Shown here piece after piece: positions 53,401-64,000 of a stretch of 64,000 nt of DNA (position 1 is the stretch's first letter; every line of letters starts with the position of its first letter). Origin of the DNA: Agelas oroides. Lineage: Eukaryota > Porifera > Demospongiae > Agelasida > Agelasidae. Under the pieces are notes generated by a model that saw only the letters and a program-made list of their open reading frames with translations, ran no database searches and was not told the origin of the DNA. The DNA is taken from assembly GCA_949130485.1 (NCBI GenBank), contig OX422196.1, positions 525,001 to 589,000 on the forward strand, given 5' to 3'. A program made the position numbers and the translations under genes.

Positions 53401-54834
53401 TCATCCCCAGCATCTTACCGCAGCTAAAGTCAGACACAAAAGATGTCTGCAGCTCCCTCTCTTTTACAGCTCAACTACCAGCTGATGCGGTCACTTCTCC
53501 TCCCAGCAGCAACACACAGTGCACCTACGTGATCACAAGCAAGGAGAATACGGTGAGCACTTTTGAGAACACACCTTTGATGTCATCGTCTGCTGGCAGT
53601 AGGACAACTGAAAGCAATACAGTGAGTAAAGGGAAGCCTGTTTGTAAATCACCGCAAGAGGAGGATAAGAGCGATGACGATGAGCCAGAGGTGATTGCAG
53701 TGGAGCCCGCTTCAAGTGTGGCTATCGATCTCACTGAGGACGACCAGATGGAAGAGAAGGAGTTTCTGGGCAAGCCTCAACACATCTCGCACAAAGCTGT
53801 GCCGAAGCACAAGCTGCGGAGAGAAGGAAAGGACAGAGAGAAGGAAGAGAAAATGAAGGAGGAGAAAGAGAAGAAGGAGAAAGGGAAGAAGGAGAAAGAG
53901 GAGGAGGATAGAAAGGAGAGTGATGAGAAGGTGAAGAAGACTGTGACAGAAACTGAGTCAAGTGCTGAGAAGCAAGCAGAAAGAGAGAACACTGATCATA
54001 ATAAAGAGATTTCCGAAGTGAAAACGAAGGAGAGGCCTGTTGGTCACCAGAGGCCTCCTTCTGTCTTTGTCAGCGTGCTTTCTGGACCAGAGAAGAAGGG
54101 AGAGAGGAAAATGGATGAAAAATCAACTTCCGATGTAAAGTACAGAAGACCAGCAGAGACGGAGTCTGAAGCCAGAAGGCTGGAGTCAATATCAAGACTC
54201 CCCTTCACTGAACCCTCCATGCAGATGCCCTATCCTCTTGTCTCCACCCCCACTTACCCCTATCCTGGGCCGTACCCCCCGCCACCTCCCATGATGTTCC
54301 CTCCCCCCAGTTCCCCCTCCTCCATGTATCCTCCCTACTATGGTGGCTACCCACTGCCGCCAGGGCACTACATGCCCCCTCCTCCTCCTCCGATGGGAAT
54401 GATGCCTCATCCACCACCACTCCCCGATCAACAGAGCGGCACCTCACAGTCCCAGTCCATGTCGTCTCCGTTCACCTACGCAACGTCTTCCCAGCTCCCT
54501 GCCGTCACGACAGTCGGGGGTGTGAGGGTCTCGATATTGGACAAGCCTCCCATGCAGATGCCTACTGTGACAGTCCCACCACTTCACCAGATCCCACCCT
54601 CCAGGAGGCCGCAGTCTGTCCCCAGCTCATTTAATACTCATATGGACCACACCCCCCAAGGATCGTCCTCTGTAATCAGGTCCTTTATGAACGCCCCATC
54701 ACCTGAAGGTATGCAGTGTGATTTTGTTCGTCTGCTGTACATGATGCAAAGTTTTGTCAACTTACTTCTAGTTGTTAATAGTTGGTGACTGTTGAGGTGT
54801 TTGTGTTGCCGCGGTAATGTAGCCATCCCTCTTT

Positions 54835-54866
<32 letters not shown>

Positions 54867-55933
54867 GCATGGACATGTCCCATCCCTCCCACTCTCACCC
54901 GCTCAGCCAGGCCTATCGTCTACCCCCCGGCCCTCCCCCTGGCCCTCCTCCACCAGGATACATGCCTCCTCCTCACCAGCAGTCCTACCTCTCTGTGAGA
55001 CTTGACCCAGCTGGAATGCCCTATGTTAACTGGGGACCTGTAAGTTTAGTAATGTGGGTGTTTTATACTGTTAGCAATACACCAACTGACAGTTTTAATT
55101 CCCATCCTCTCCTCCTCCTCCTCCTCCTTTATACAGCTGCCCCCACCCCCTCACATCTCAAATGATGGAGTGAAAGCTAAAGCTGTAAGTGATGACTTTT
55201 TTCAAATTTGCTCTGCTTGCATTTGGACAAGTGACCAGAAATATTATTGTCTCTTTGTGCGTGCCATGTTTCTCGTAGGAACCAAGCAAACCTGCACACC
55301 CAGAGGAACTGTAAGTTCGTTCGTTGACCTGTAAAACAGTCCCGTAGCAGCATGAGTGTCTGTTCATTCGTTGACCTGTAAAACAGTCCCGTAGCAGCAT
55401 GAATGTCTTGGCAGGTTTTGCTGTACGGATTCAGTTCCATGTTCCCCTGTTTTGAACCTGTCACTTGCACCTTACTCTCTCCCTTCAATTCACTTGCCTG
55501 TCCCTCGACACCATGAAAATGAGATAATTGCCTCAAGAATCATGTACATGTACTGGCCTATTGAAGCTTTCTTGCATAAATAGAAAAGAGGTTTTATTGG
55601 TTTCATAGTAAACCGATAGGCCATGTAATCAATGTGTACCTGTACAACATGGTCAATACCTTGCTCATGTGATGATCTGCACCATTGCCTCTGTCACATC
55701 AAGTGGTGTAACCAGCGCTACATGAGATAGCTTTGTGTCACCTGATGGTCCCCCCAGGGCAGTGCAATGTTGACTGTTTGTGTTGTCTTGTAGGAACACG
55801 TTAGTGTTGTCATGTAATGTGTACTTTAGGAACATACTCCAAATAGTGCAACAAACTGGAGCTAACTGGTTGAGTGATTAAGTAGTCCTGTAAGCCTTGC
55901 CCTAGGCCCCCATGCACACACACACAGTCACAG

Positions 55934-56000
<67 letters not shown>

Positions 56001-58333
56001 GAACAAGGTTTACTTTCATTCCAGCTTTCTGACCGTAAATAAACAAACCAATAAATAAATAAATAAATAAATGTTACAATAATTGTTTGTGTGTGGGAGG
56101 TGTGCCGACACTATATTGTTCTGTTTTCCAGACCATCTCAGCCAGTGGAGTGTCCGGAGTGTGGACGGCTGTTCAAGAACAACAAGGCGCTCAACGGACA
56201 CATGAGGTTACATGGTGGCTTTGACTGGACCAAAAAGGTAAGATGGTAAAATAGTTTGACAGACAGATAGTCAGACAGACATCCTAGACTTGGAGCCTTG
56301 AAGGAAGCCATATAATGAGCCGGGTGTGTTTGTAGACAAAAGCCATCTTGTTGGGCTGCAGTACTTTATGGAGAGTGCTTACGATTGTACATACCACACT
56401 CATACTTGGCATAGCACTTCACGTGTAGCCTCGTACGCAGGCTCTTTATTCTCTTCCTAGAAATGATTGTACAACCTTGTACCTAATAAGAGGGAATGAA
56501 ATTAACATTTGGTGATGTGTATGTGCACAGATTCTTGGTGTAGTTCCATATATGGTCAATACCAGTGAAAGTTTCCTTTTGTGCATCTTATCACACCTGG
56601 AAATAAGTACGCACTCGATGGTATGGGAGGACGGTGATCCTCAACAACTGCCGGCTCCTCACTTTCCTCTCATGGGAGGACGGTGATCCTCAGCAACTGC
56701 CGGCTCCTCACTTTCCTCTCATGAGAGGATGTAGTCTCATTCCCAGGCACTTGAAAAGTCAGAGGGAGCCCGGGAACGAGGCTAAAGAGGACGGTGATTT
56801 CCAGCAATGATTGGCTCCTCACCTTCTTCTTACTCTCATCAAGTCATCAAACATTTGTTGATTTACTGTTGCCTTTACTGTTTCTCAGCCATTCACCTCC
56901 ATCCCTGGCCTGTCTGGCTCAGGTACAGCTGCCGGTGCCAGCAAGACACCCAGGAATAGCACCAGCAATGGTAGCTCCAACGAAGAGGGAAGTGGTGAGA
57001 TGGAGGATAGGCAACCTAAAACCAAGAAACAGAGAAGTAAAAAGCGATCTCGTTCCCGGTCCTTGTCTCCCAACAACAAAAAGCGGAGACGAAAGTCTTC
57101 AGATGATTCCATCCCCGAACAGAGTACTGTTGGCCCTGGGGCAGTACCCCTTCCAGTTCCCCGTGGTCCAAATGTGTTCACCTTTGACACAAAGATGGAG
57201 CAACATCGGAGTGTGCCTCTTGTTGCCACGACTACCGCAGGCATGCAGGATGCAGGTACCATGACACAGCACCGCAGTGCCACCCTGGACGACCTGTGTC
57301 GAGCAGTGGAGGAGCTGGAAAGGATGGAGAATGGAGAAAGGGACAAGCAGGAAGACGGAAAGAAACAGGAAGACTTGGAGGATGACAGCAAGCAGCGCCC
57401 GGGGAATATTCGCATTCCACAGTCTTTCTCAACCCCCACCCTTGAGAGGGAGAGGCACAGGTTTGGAGCAACCCCTCCCTACACTCCTCCCCCAATTCTC
57501 AGTCCCTCTCGATCGATGACAATGCTTGCAGGGTTTGGCACCCCGGTGTCGCAGCCCTGCACACCGTGCCGCATCCTCCCAACTTGGAGCAGTAGGAGAA
57601 CAAGTGATAATCGACGACCCTCAGAGTCGGACGACAGCTATACTGAACCAAAGATTAATGTGGGAAAGGAATTTCAGGCCAGTCTACCCGAGTGTAGTGG
57701 TAAGCTAAGCTGTACACTTATGAACTGTGTCTGCATCACACATAGTGTTAGTTAGTCTTAGTGTTCAGTCCCATACCCAAACTATTGGCAATGAGGGATC
57801 TGGTCTGGGAATGAGTTCAGGTTGTGTTGGTAACTCATGCAGTACTGTGGTAGTAATGTATCCTTAGTGCATGTTATTTGTGTGCAAGAGGTATTGAAGG
57901 GTATATTCTGTTCGTACGCACACTGGCAAATAGACACGCTATGCTTCATGCACACACTGTGTCACCCTCGCTCACATGCTTACTCACATTCACACACACA
58001 CATTTCACACTCACACACATGTCACCTCACTCACATGCTTACTTACATGTACATTCACACGCACGCATACACACACACTCGCTCACATGCTTACTCACAC
58101 ACACACACACACACTCTCGCTCACATGCTTACTCACACACACCACACACACACACACACATACACACTCGCTCACACACACACACGCACGCACACACACA
58201 CACACGCACGCACACACACACACTCGCTCACTCACGCACACACACACACACACATGCTCACTCACACACACACGCTCACACACACTTGTCACTCACACAC
58301 ACACGCTCACTCACACACTCACTCACTCACACA

Positions 58334-58412
<79 letters not shown>

Positions 58413-61400
58413 TCACACACACCAGTGTACACCAGTACACCTCCTGATGAGCACAGAATGGTGAAGGTATGGCAACCTCTGGAGGGTACCTCTCATGAGG
58501 ATGAGAGCGTGGTTGACGGTTACTTGGAACTAGCCTGCTCCCCTGCCGTCTTGCATTCTGGCCGGAACAAAGAGTTTGCGATGCACCTTCTCTATCAGCT
58601 GGGAGGATCAGTGAAGGTAAGTGGAGAGAAGAGGGGGGGGGGGGGGGGGGGGGGGGGGTGGAGAGAGAGGGAGAGTGGAGAGAGAGGGAGTGGAGAGAGG
58701 GGGAGTGGAGAGAGGGAGTGGAGAGAGAGGGGAGAGGAGAAAGAGAAAGAAAGGAGGGTAGTATGAGGAGAAAAGGGGAGAAGAGAGAGAATGAAGGGGA
58801 AGGAAGAAGGGGAGAAACTTACACCCTTCAATTATATACCTAAATTTCACTAGTGCAACATTAATTGGTATTGTCCTTTACAGGAGGCAGTTCGTCTGCT
58901 GCTGACTGGCAAGTCACTGCTCACACCTTCCAGTGAAATGACCAACTATAACTACTCTGGCAATAAGCAGTGGTCCGCTCGAGAAAGGCAGCAGTTCAGG
59001 AGGGCCTGGAGAGTGCACAGGAAGCAGTTTCATCTGCTTCGCAGCATGGTATGTGAGGATCATCCTGATGCGACCACCATTCCATTTCAGCTAGGGGTGA
59101 AGCCATCCCATTCTGTTGGGTGATGGCTGGATAACACAGCATCTGCATACACACACGTATACATGGTCACATGATCCAGACACGTGGTCACATGATCCAG
59201 ACACGTGGTCACATGATCCACACACACATGGTTACATGATCCACACACACACATGGTCACATGATCCAGACACGTGGTCACATGATCCACACACATGGTC
59301 ACATGATCCAGACACGTGGTCACATGATCCAGACATGTGGTCACATGATCCACACATGACATGGTCACATGATCCACACACACATGGTCATGTGATCCAC
59401 GCATGTGGTCACATGATCCACACATGGTCACATGATCCACACATGTGGTCACATGATCCACACACACACCTGGTCATGTGATCCACACGTGGTCACATGA
59501 TCCACACACATGGTCATATTTTTACTGACTGTAAAAGACATGGAGTGTTCCTTTGGTATGCAGATTGACACCAAGCGTTACCACGATATCATTGAGTACT
59601 ACTACTCCTGGAAGAAGTACTGCAATGATGAGTACAGGGGAAGGAACAGACATCACAGTGAAGATGTGAGTGCTTTCGGATGTGTGCCTGGCAAGAGACA
59701 GTCCATCATTCCACCCTCCTATGCTCTCCCCTCTCTTCATCATTCCCCCTTTCCTTCTCCTTCCCCCTCTTTTCCCTCCTCCTCCTCCCTCCTTTCCCAT
59801 CCTTCCCCCTCCCCTTCTCTTTCCGCAGATCCTAGCAGATGACGACTACCCTCATGCCAATTCTGACACAAGCTCCTCTGGATCAGCTGATAATGAGCCT
59901 CTTCCTCCTCACCTGCTCGAATCAAGGAAGGGAGAAAAACGTCACCTAACTCCCCAGCCTCTCTCCTCATTGTCCAACTCCATCCCTTCCCTGTCCTCCC
60001 AGTACAGCGCGTATGACCACTTGCCGATTGTCTACGCCCCACACACTTCCAACCCCAAACAAACGGTCCACCAGTACAAGTGCAAGTACCCCGGCTGCAA
60101 CCAGGTCTGTCTTGGCCTCACTGTACTCGTGTGTCTCCTGTGGTTGGTTTGCTCTTGGTAATTAGTAGGGACTTACTCTGATGATGTGAGATGACAGGGG
60201 CATACTCTTTTAATGACTTGACCTAAAATGGTCCCATGAAATAGTGTATGGAGTATTACTCATGGGACCATTGTCTGCCAGAGACTTGGTAATTAGTAGG
60301 GACTTACTCTGATGATGTGAGATGACAGTGTTTCTGTCATGTGATACTTTATGTTCTTTCTACTTTACACAGATTTTTACTTCTATATTTGCACTAAATG
60401 GGCATATTCGCGTTCACGGAGGAAGGTAGGCTATGTGAATACCGTATAGCACTAAATTTTTTGTGGGTCTTTAATTTCGCGAATTTCGCGAATTTTCAAC
60501 CGTTCATGAAATTATTTCAACAAAAATTTTTGACACGTACATTGTGTGTAAACTACAGTTTTTTACGTGCAAGAGCATCGATAGACAACATCCCGGGGCT
60601 ATGCTGCCAAATCCGCAAGGGACACTATCCAAAGAGATACCTTCAAAGTAGGCATTGCTTTGCTGACAGCTGCAAGCTTGAGCGCGGACGACGGTGTGGA
60701 CAGTGCGTATTAGATAGAACTTGCTTGTATGCCACGCCCATACTACATTACATTGCGGCGTGTGCATGGTTTAGACAGCGAATTCGCGAAATTATTTCGA
60801 TGAAATGTTCAAAAACCGCCATTCGCGAAAATTTAGACCCTCGAAAATTTAGCGCTATATGGTATATATGTCATCTCCCTCACTTAATCTTCATGTGCGT
60901 GTGTACACACACATCTTACCTTGCAGCTTCTATCCCAAGCCCAACAAAGTAGAGAGCAGCTCCTCTTTGCAATCCTATCACCAGTCCTCGGCCTCCCGCA
61001 GTCTCACCTTCACTGCTCCCAGCCACACATTCACCATCTCCTCCTCTGCACCCCCCATCTCCTCCCATCACACCTACACCCACACCTCCTCTGGCGCCAC
61101 CACGTCCAGAGTAGCCAAACCACATCGACACAAAACCGAGTATCGCTCTCAGCAACAGCTGGAGTTGGCCAGAGCCCTCCTTGAGCTCCCCCAACCCCGC
61201 AGCCCTGCTCAGAGTGCTGGCTACCACACCCCCTCCCCAAAGCCGTCTCCAGGAAAGAGCAAATCTCCAGGGAAGAAGAAGATGTCCAGCAGCAGTCCTG
61301 GGGAGCACGAAGGGTACTACCCCTGCAATCGATGTGGCAGGTAAGCTGCATTGTAAGCCATCCACCTTGTTTTTAGTGAAACTGTCAATGTCCTCCGGAC

Positions 61401-61627
61401 CCCCCAAAATGTGTCTCGATTTCCTTATTTCAGGGGTACGTATGTACATGTATGAAGGTGGGATATGACCAAGCAACCAAAATGTCCTTAATTTCAGAGT
61501 GTCACGTGTTCTTTATAAGAGAGGTTCCACTGTGTATCCATTTGTCGTTGCTCATCCCTGCAGGGTGTTTAGCAAGGTGAAGAGCAGAAGTGCACACATG
61601 AAGTCTCACATCATCAAACAGACCTAG
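48824..61627 (+). CDS. TRERF1: TRERF1/ZNF541-like zinc-finger, ELM2-SANT corepressor
   Basis: Nuclear C2H2 + ELM2 + SANT protein; relatives (TRERF1, ZNF541, MIDEAS) assemble with HDAC1/2. 1881 aa from 16 exons: 48824-49268, 50091-50132, 51004-51055, 52037-54708, 54867-55039, 55137-55184, 55279-55310, 56132-56237, 56889-57699, 58426-58616, 58884-59048, 59564-59665, 59829-60104, 60373-60425, 60927-61340 and 61564-61627; the sum is divisible by three. N-terminal finger-like [10 protein letters not shown] and [17 protein letters not shown], then a 2.7-kb disordered exon with AT-hook-like [13 protein letters not shown] finger at about residue 1160 ([10 protein letters not shown]…[11 protein letters not shown]). 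ELM2 from [13 protein letters not shown] (about 1455), SANT from [14 protein letters not shown] to [13 protein letters not shown] (about 1540-1605). A split finger ([10 protein letters not shown] | [15 protein letters not shown]) and the C-terminal finger [18 protein letters not shown]. Confidence 0.92.
52740..52793 (+). repeat. 18-bp coding repeat (EEPPTS)
   Basis: Three copies of an 18-bp unit encoding PTSEEP in the long exon 4 of the TRERF1-like gene, within a Pro/Glu/Ser-rich disordered region. Confidence 0.9.
54839..54866. repeat. short (CA)n forming a 3' splice site
   Basis: CA tract with one CG, ending CACACAG at the acceptor of the exon starting at 54867. Confidence 0.93.
55917..55998. 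repeat. (CA)n, TRERF1-like intron 7
   Basis: CA tract in sense orientation, about 130 bp before the acceptor at 56132; not directly part of the splice site. Confidence 0.95.
56732..56784. mobile_element. short palindromic element copy
   Basis: TAGTCTCATTCCCAGGCAC at the left and GCCCGGGAACGAGGCTA at the right. It sits immediately after a 55-bp duplication (GGGAGGACGGTGATCCTCA units, about 56620-56728) and before a partial third copy of that unit. Confidence 0.75.
57955..58425. repeat. CACA/CACTCA tract forming a 3' splice site
   Basis: About 470 bp of CA-rich repeats with embedded CTCACATGCTTA units, becoming pure CA at 58332-58408 and ending CACACACCAG at the acceptor of the ELM2 exon (58426). 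Confidence 0.95.
58625..58810. repeat. poly-G and GAGAGG purine tract after an ELM2-exon donor
   Basis: A G-run of about 30 bases (58634-58660) followed by GGGAGTGGAGAGA repeats. It starts about 10 bp inside the intron after the donor at 58616. Confidence 0.93.
59150..59515. repeat. 21- to 24-bp minisatellite (GGTCACATGATCCACACA)
   Basis: About sixteen copies of GTCACATGATCC separated by short CACACA/GACACGTG spacers. It fills the intron between the two SANT exons and ends about 50 bp before the acceptor at 59564. Confidence 0.95.
60154..60328. repeat. 44-bp perfect direct repeats flanking a small hairpin
   Basis: The sequence starting CTTGGTAATTAGTAGGGACT occurs at 60154-60197 and again at 60285-60328. 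Between them is an inverted pair (AATGGTCCCATGA … TCATGGGACCATT). In a TRERF1-like intron. Confidence 0.9.
60440..60864. mobile_element. 425-bp MITE-like element
   Basis: Terminal inverted repeats TACCGTATAGCACTAAATTT and, as complement of the right end, TACCATATAGCGCTAAATTT, continuing imperfectly through TTCGCGAA-rich subterminal sequence. TA-rich flanks; no transposase. It is inserted in the TRERF1-like intron, 15 bp after the donor at 60425. Confidence 0.85.
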
Positions 61628-62591
61628 TTCCCCCCGCCCCCCTTCCTACACACACGTACACACAGTGCATCATTCTCCCCCCCCCACCCCACCATAAATT
61701 ATTGTTCCTTCTTGCTGTACAGTATTGTCAAAAATCATCACCCAAACTCACAGGAACTTGTCACTCTTCAATTTTTGTAAAGTTAATGCTTCTTCAGCCC
61801 TAAGGGTATGTCCTTTTTATAAATCTAATTAAAACGTGTCGTTTTAGTACCAGCCTTTTTGTAAATTAATACAGATACCGTTTTTCATTTGTATTCACAT
61901 ATCAAGACTGCGCATTTAAGAGTGAACCATATACAGCTTTTTGTCAGTCACCATCCTAGAAACATAATCATTGTACATAACTTACATTTGTGCAAGTACC
62001 GTTGATTCACCACACCCTATTATTAACCATTATGCGTACATGCAGTGTGCTAATTTTGACCAAGAGATTTGATGCTAGAATTGTTGAATTGTAACTAAGA
62101 ATAATTACACATCATCTCTTCATACGTGACACTGTCAAAGACAAGTGTACATAAGCAAAGTAGACATTTATGCGCTTGTGTTCACAGTTGCTTCAGGAGC
62201 AGCAGTTGGGCAAGAAAAAAAGAGGCTGAAGAAGCTTGCTGCAAGCATGCAGGAAAGTATGTTTAAAACAACTGGCAAATTGGAGGGACAGTCTTGTGCC
62301 CAGCCCGTGTGTGCCTCCCAACGAGAAACGTTTCTCCTCGCGAGAGGGTGGGGTCTGGGGACAAGACTAGAGTTTGATCAAGATGCAGTCTTATACTACT
62401 GACATCAACCGACTAGAGGAGATACTGTATAGACAGAAAATTTGACAGGGAATTAAATTTGGCGGTTTGGCAGTCGGGGTTGATTTGTTCTTTTCACATA
62501 CCAGAAACACTGGGTGAAACAAAAGTTAGATGCAAACACAGCAAAATATACACGTGATACATTTGCCAAAACACAGAAGTGAAAGAGGTCC
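61628..62591. other. intergenic: convergent 3' ends of TRERF1-like and RFWD3
   Basis: AT-rich 3' UTR-like sequence. A decayed palindromic element with AGTCTTGTGCCCAG and CTGGGGACAAGACT ends lies at about 62288-62370. No gene was recognised. Confidence 0.65.
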
Positions 62592-64000
62592 CTATTTCCA
62601 TTGCCACTGGTAGACGAAGAGCTTTGACTTGGTCAGGACACCCAGACACTCCTGCTGGCTGCTGCCAAAGGGGGTGATGTCCAGAGCTGCATCGCCGCCC
62701 AGCGACAGCTGCTGGAGTTTCGAGGTAGTGGACACATCCCACACATGGGCCTGAGGTATTGAATAGTTTACTGAGCAAGAATGCAGAGGTATACAAGCCA
62801 GGTATACTAAAACTAAAAGTGGAGGACATCTTGCACAGTAACAGACTTCTGGTACTCACTGAGTTTGTCCCCTCGTCCCCAAACGCAGCCAGGATCCTGT
62901 GGTCGCTGCCTGGTCTCTGAAACAGCTTAGACCGTGAGAGTAGCTTGTGTTCGGCGCCCCCAGGAAACTGGTGCACCGGCTGGCAGGAGAGAGGCTTGTC
63001 CACAGGCACATTGTGCAACTGGCAGAGCTGTAGGATGTGTGGGAGGAGAAAGGATATGAAAGGAGGCAGGGAAAGTTATCAAGAGAGTTGGGACATACAA
63101 CATACAATATGTCTGCTGTGAGGCGTTCGTTTTGAAGGACGGAATGACGCCAGACAGTGCCGCGTCACTGGCTCAAAGGAAAGACATGTGCAGGGTCCTT
63201 CCGGGAGGGGGTGTAAGGGGTGAGGGGTGAAGGAATCCCCGGAGAAGGATTTTTCCCAAAATATACTCCCATCTAACGTTCCCATCAGTAATCCACTGCA
63301 GCTAAGGGGGAGGGAGAGGGACAAATGTGCACACAGTCATTTCTCTCACTGTTATGCAGACAGACCTACTAAGCCTTGTTCCCCCAAAAATCCGTTCATG
63401 CATGCGCAAGAATGCCTTCTGTTTTTCGTGCGTTGTGCCTTCAAGATTTTCTGTCACAAATAAGAGAACAGTTAAAAATTTGCCCACTGATGCCTCAAAG
63501 AAACCACAACTTGGGCCTCGGAATCCACAACTCGCGCAAAAGAAACCGGCAATCTTGCACATGCATGAGCAGATTTAAAATTTTCTCGGACACCTCTGTA
63601 GCTGGTTGGGGCCGGAATAGTGCTTACTTGAGTGTGGATGCTCTACACAGTGGCACATAAGACAGGGACGTGATGGGCCACGCCCCACCCCCTGGTCTTG
63701 TTAGCTGCATCACATGATCCAAAGTATTGCGAGTGTCGTACACATACACTGTCCCATTCTGGAGGCCACAGTACAGGTAGTTTGGGTCGTCATGGTTCCA
63801 AGCACAGGCCCAGACAGGAGCTGGAGTTGGGTAGCTATGAGGAGAGGGATCAATGATCACATGTGAGAGAGGGGAGGGGCCTACGATGTCATGGGACGCT
63901 AGCCTTGTTCCCAGGCTCTTCCCTGTGCACCAACAAAATCTTAGTCCATGTGATGAAGATTTAGCCTCGTACCCAGACTCCTTCTCCTGTGCGCTGAAAG
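62592..64000 (-). CDS. RFWD3: RFWD3-like E3 ubiquitin ligase, C-terminal WD40 exons
   Basis: RFWD3 ubiquitinates RPA and RAD51 at stalled replication forks and interstrand crosslinks. Four exons visible (minus): 63834-63628, 63295-63106, 63027-62860 and 62750-62592, in phase to a TAG stop. Matches to the C-terminal propeller: APVWACAWNHDDPNYLYCGL, GTVYVYDTRNTLDHV, LLMGTLDGSIFWEKSF, LSCQPVHQFPGG, HKLLSRSKLFQRPGSDHRIL and a final LFVYQWQWK, equivalent to the human MVHIYKWE end. The RING and coiled-coil portion lies beyond the right edge. Sequence 63835-64000 is intron. Confidence 0.93.
63900..64000. mobile_element. short palindromic element arms in an RFWD3 intron
   Basis: TAGCCTTGTTCCCAGGCTCTTCCC (in part) at 63900 and a second start, TAGCCTCGTACCCAGACTCC, at 63962. 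The complementary arms are missing or off the window. Confidence 0.55.

Noticed and set aside
52047..54788. TRERF1-like single-exon gene of 913 codons
   Set aside because: Splice sites at 52037 and 54708 are in phase with flanking exons, and ELM2/SANT exons follow; it is one exon of a larger gene.
57955..58425. Threonine-histidine-rich protein (THTHTH…) from CA repeats
   Set aside because: Translation of a CA microsatellite; the sequence is intronic and ends in a splice acceptor.
60398..60952. 184-codon ORF overlapping a TRERF1-like exon and intron
   Set aside because: It reads through a donor into the MITE at 60440-60864; the spliced frame and the C2H2 pattern support the exon ending at 60425.

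Overview
This is animal nuclear DNA. The genes have many short GT-AG introns, and the protein set is typical of metazoans: ZFYVE26, prominin, DCAF5, DNAJC22, ASRGL1, a MACROD-type macrodomain protein, GINS1, a PP2A B56 subunit, a TRERF1/ZNF541-type ELM2-SANT factor and RFWD3. Compact spacing, head-to-head gene pairs and very heavy microsatellite, minisatellite and small palindromic-element content suggest an early-branching marine invertebrate such as a demosponge. That placement is an inference; no clade-diagnostic marker was seen. There is nothing bacterial, no CRISPR and no provirus.

Layout, left to right. 1-9205 (-): N-terminal two thirds of ZFYVE26 (spastizin); the FYVE end lies off the left edge. 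9305-17203: three paralogous SLC46-like 12-TM transporters (+, -, +) with the same four-exon plan. 18791-28238 (-): a 19-exon prominin-like gene with extra C-terminal membrane segments. 28639-32142 (-): DCAF5. 32340-33404 (+): intronless DNAJC22. 33470-34575 (-): ASRGL1. 34636-35777: a long inverted-repeat element. 36160-38633 (+): MACROD-like gene with a coding minisatellite tail. 38798-39298: a MITE with target-site duplication. 39347-39928 (-): GINS1. 40739-47926 (+): PP2A B56 subunit, first exon unresolved. 48824-61627 (+): 16-exon TRERF1/ZNF541-like gene. 62592-64000 (-): C-terminal exons of RFWD3.

Exon models were built by hand from GT-AG sites and homology. The phase sums close exactly (total divisible by three) for every complete multi-exon gene: 565, 593 and 547 aa for the transporters, 1246 for prominin, 749 for DCAF5, 344 for ASRGL1, 507 for MACROD and 1881 for TRERF1-like. 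This is strong internal support for the boundaries.

Genes that may work together: ZFYVE26 (lysosome reformation in mammals) shares a roughly 100-bp divergent promoter with the first transporter. That promoter carries a CLEAR/M-box-like E-box, and all three transporter tails end in an acidic dileucine-type sorting signal, so the left third may be a lysosome/endosome neighbourhood (inference).

The most unusual signal is architectural: tandem repeats sit on splice sites. Three arrays in three different genes (29-bp, 75-bp and a composite repeat of about 75 bp) duplicate the exon end together with its 5' splice site. Many 3' splice sites are the last bases of a (CA)n, (CCCT)n, (TC)n or minisatellite tract. 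A family of short palindromic elements with ends like TAGCCTCGTTCCCAGGC is scattered roughly every 5 kb, and one has expanded into a 56-bp satellite.
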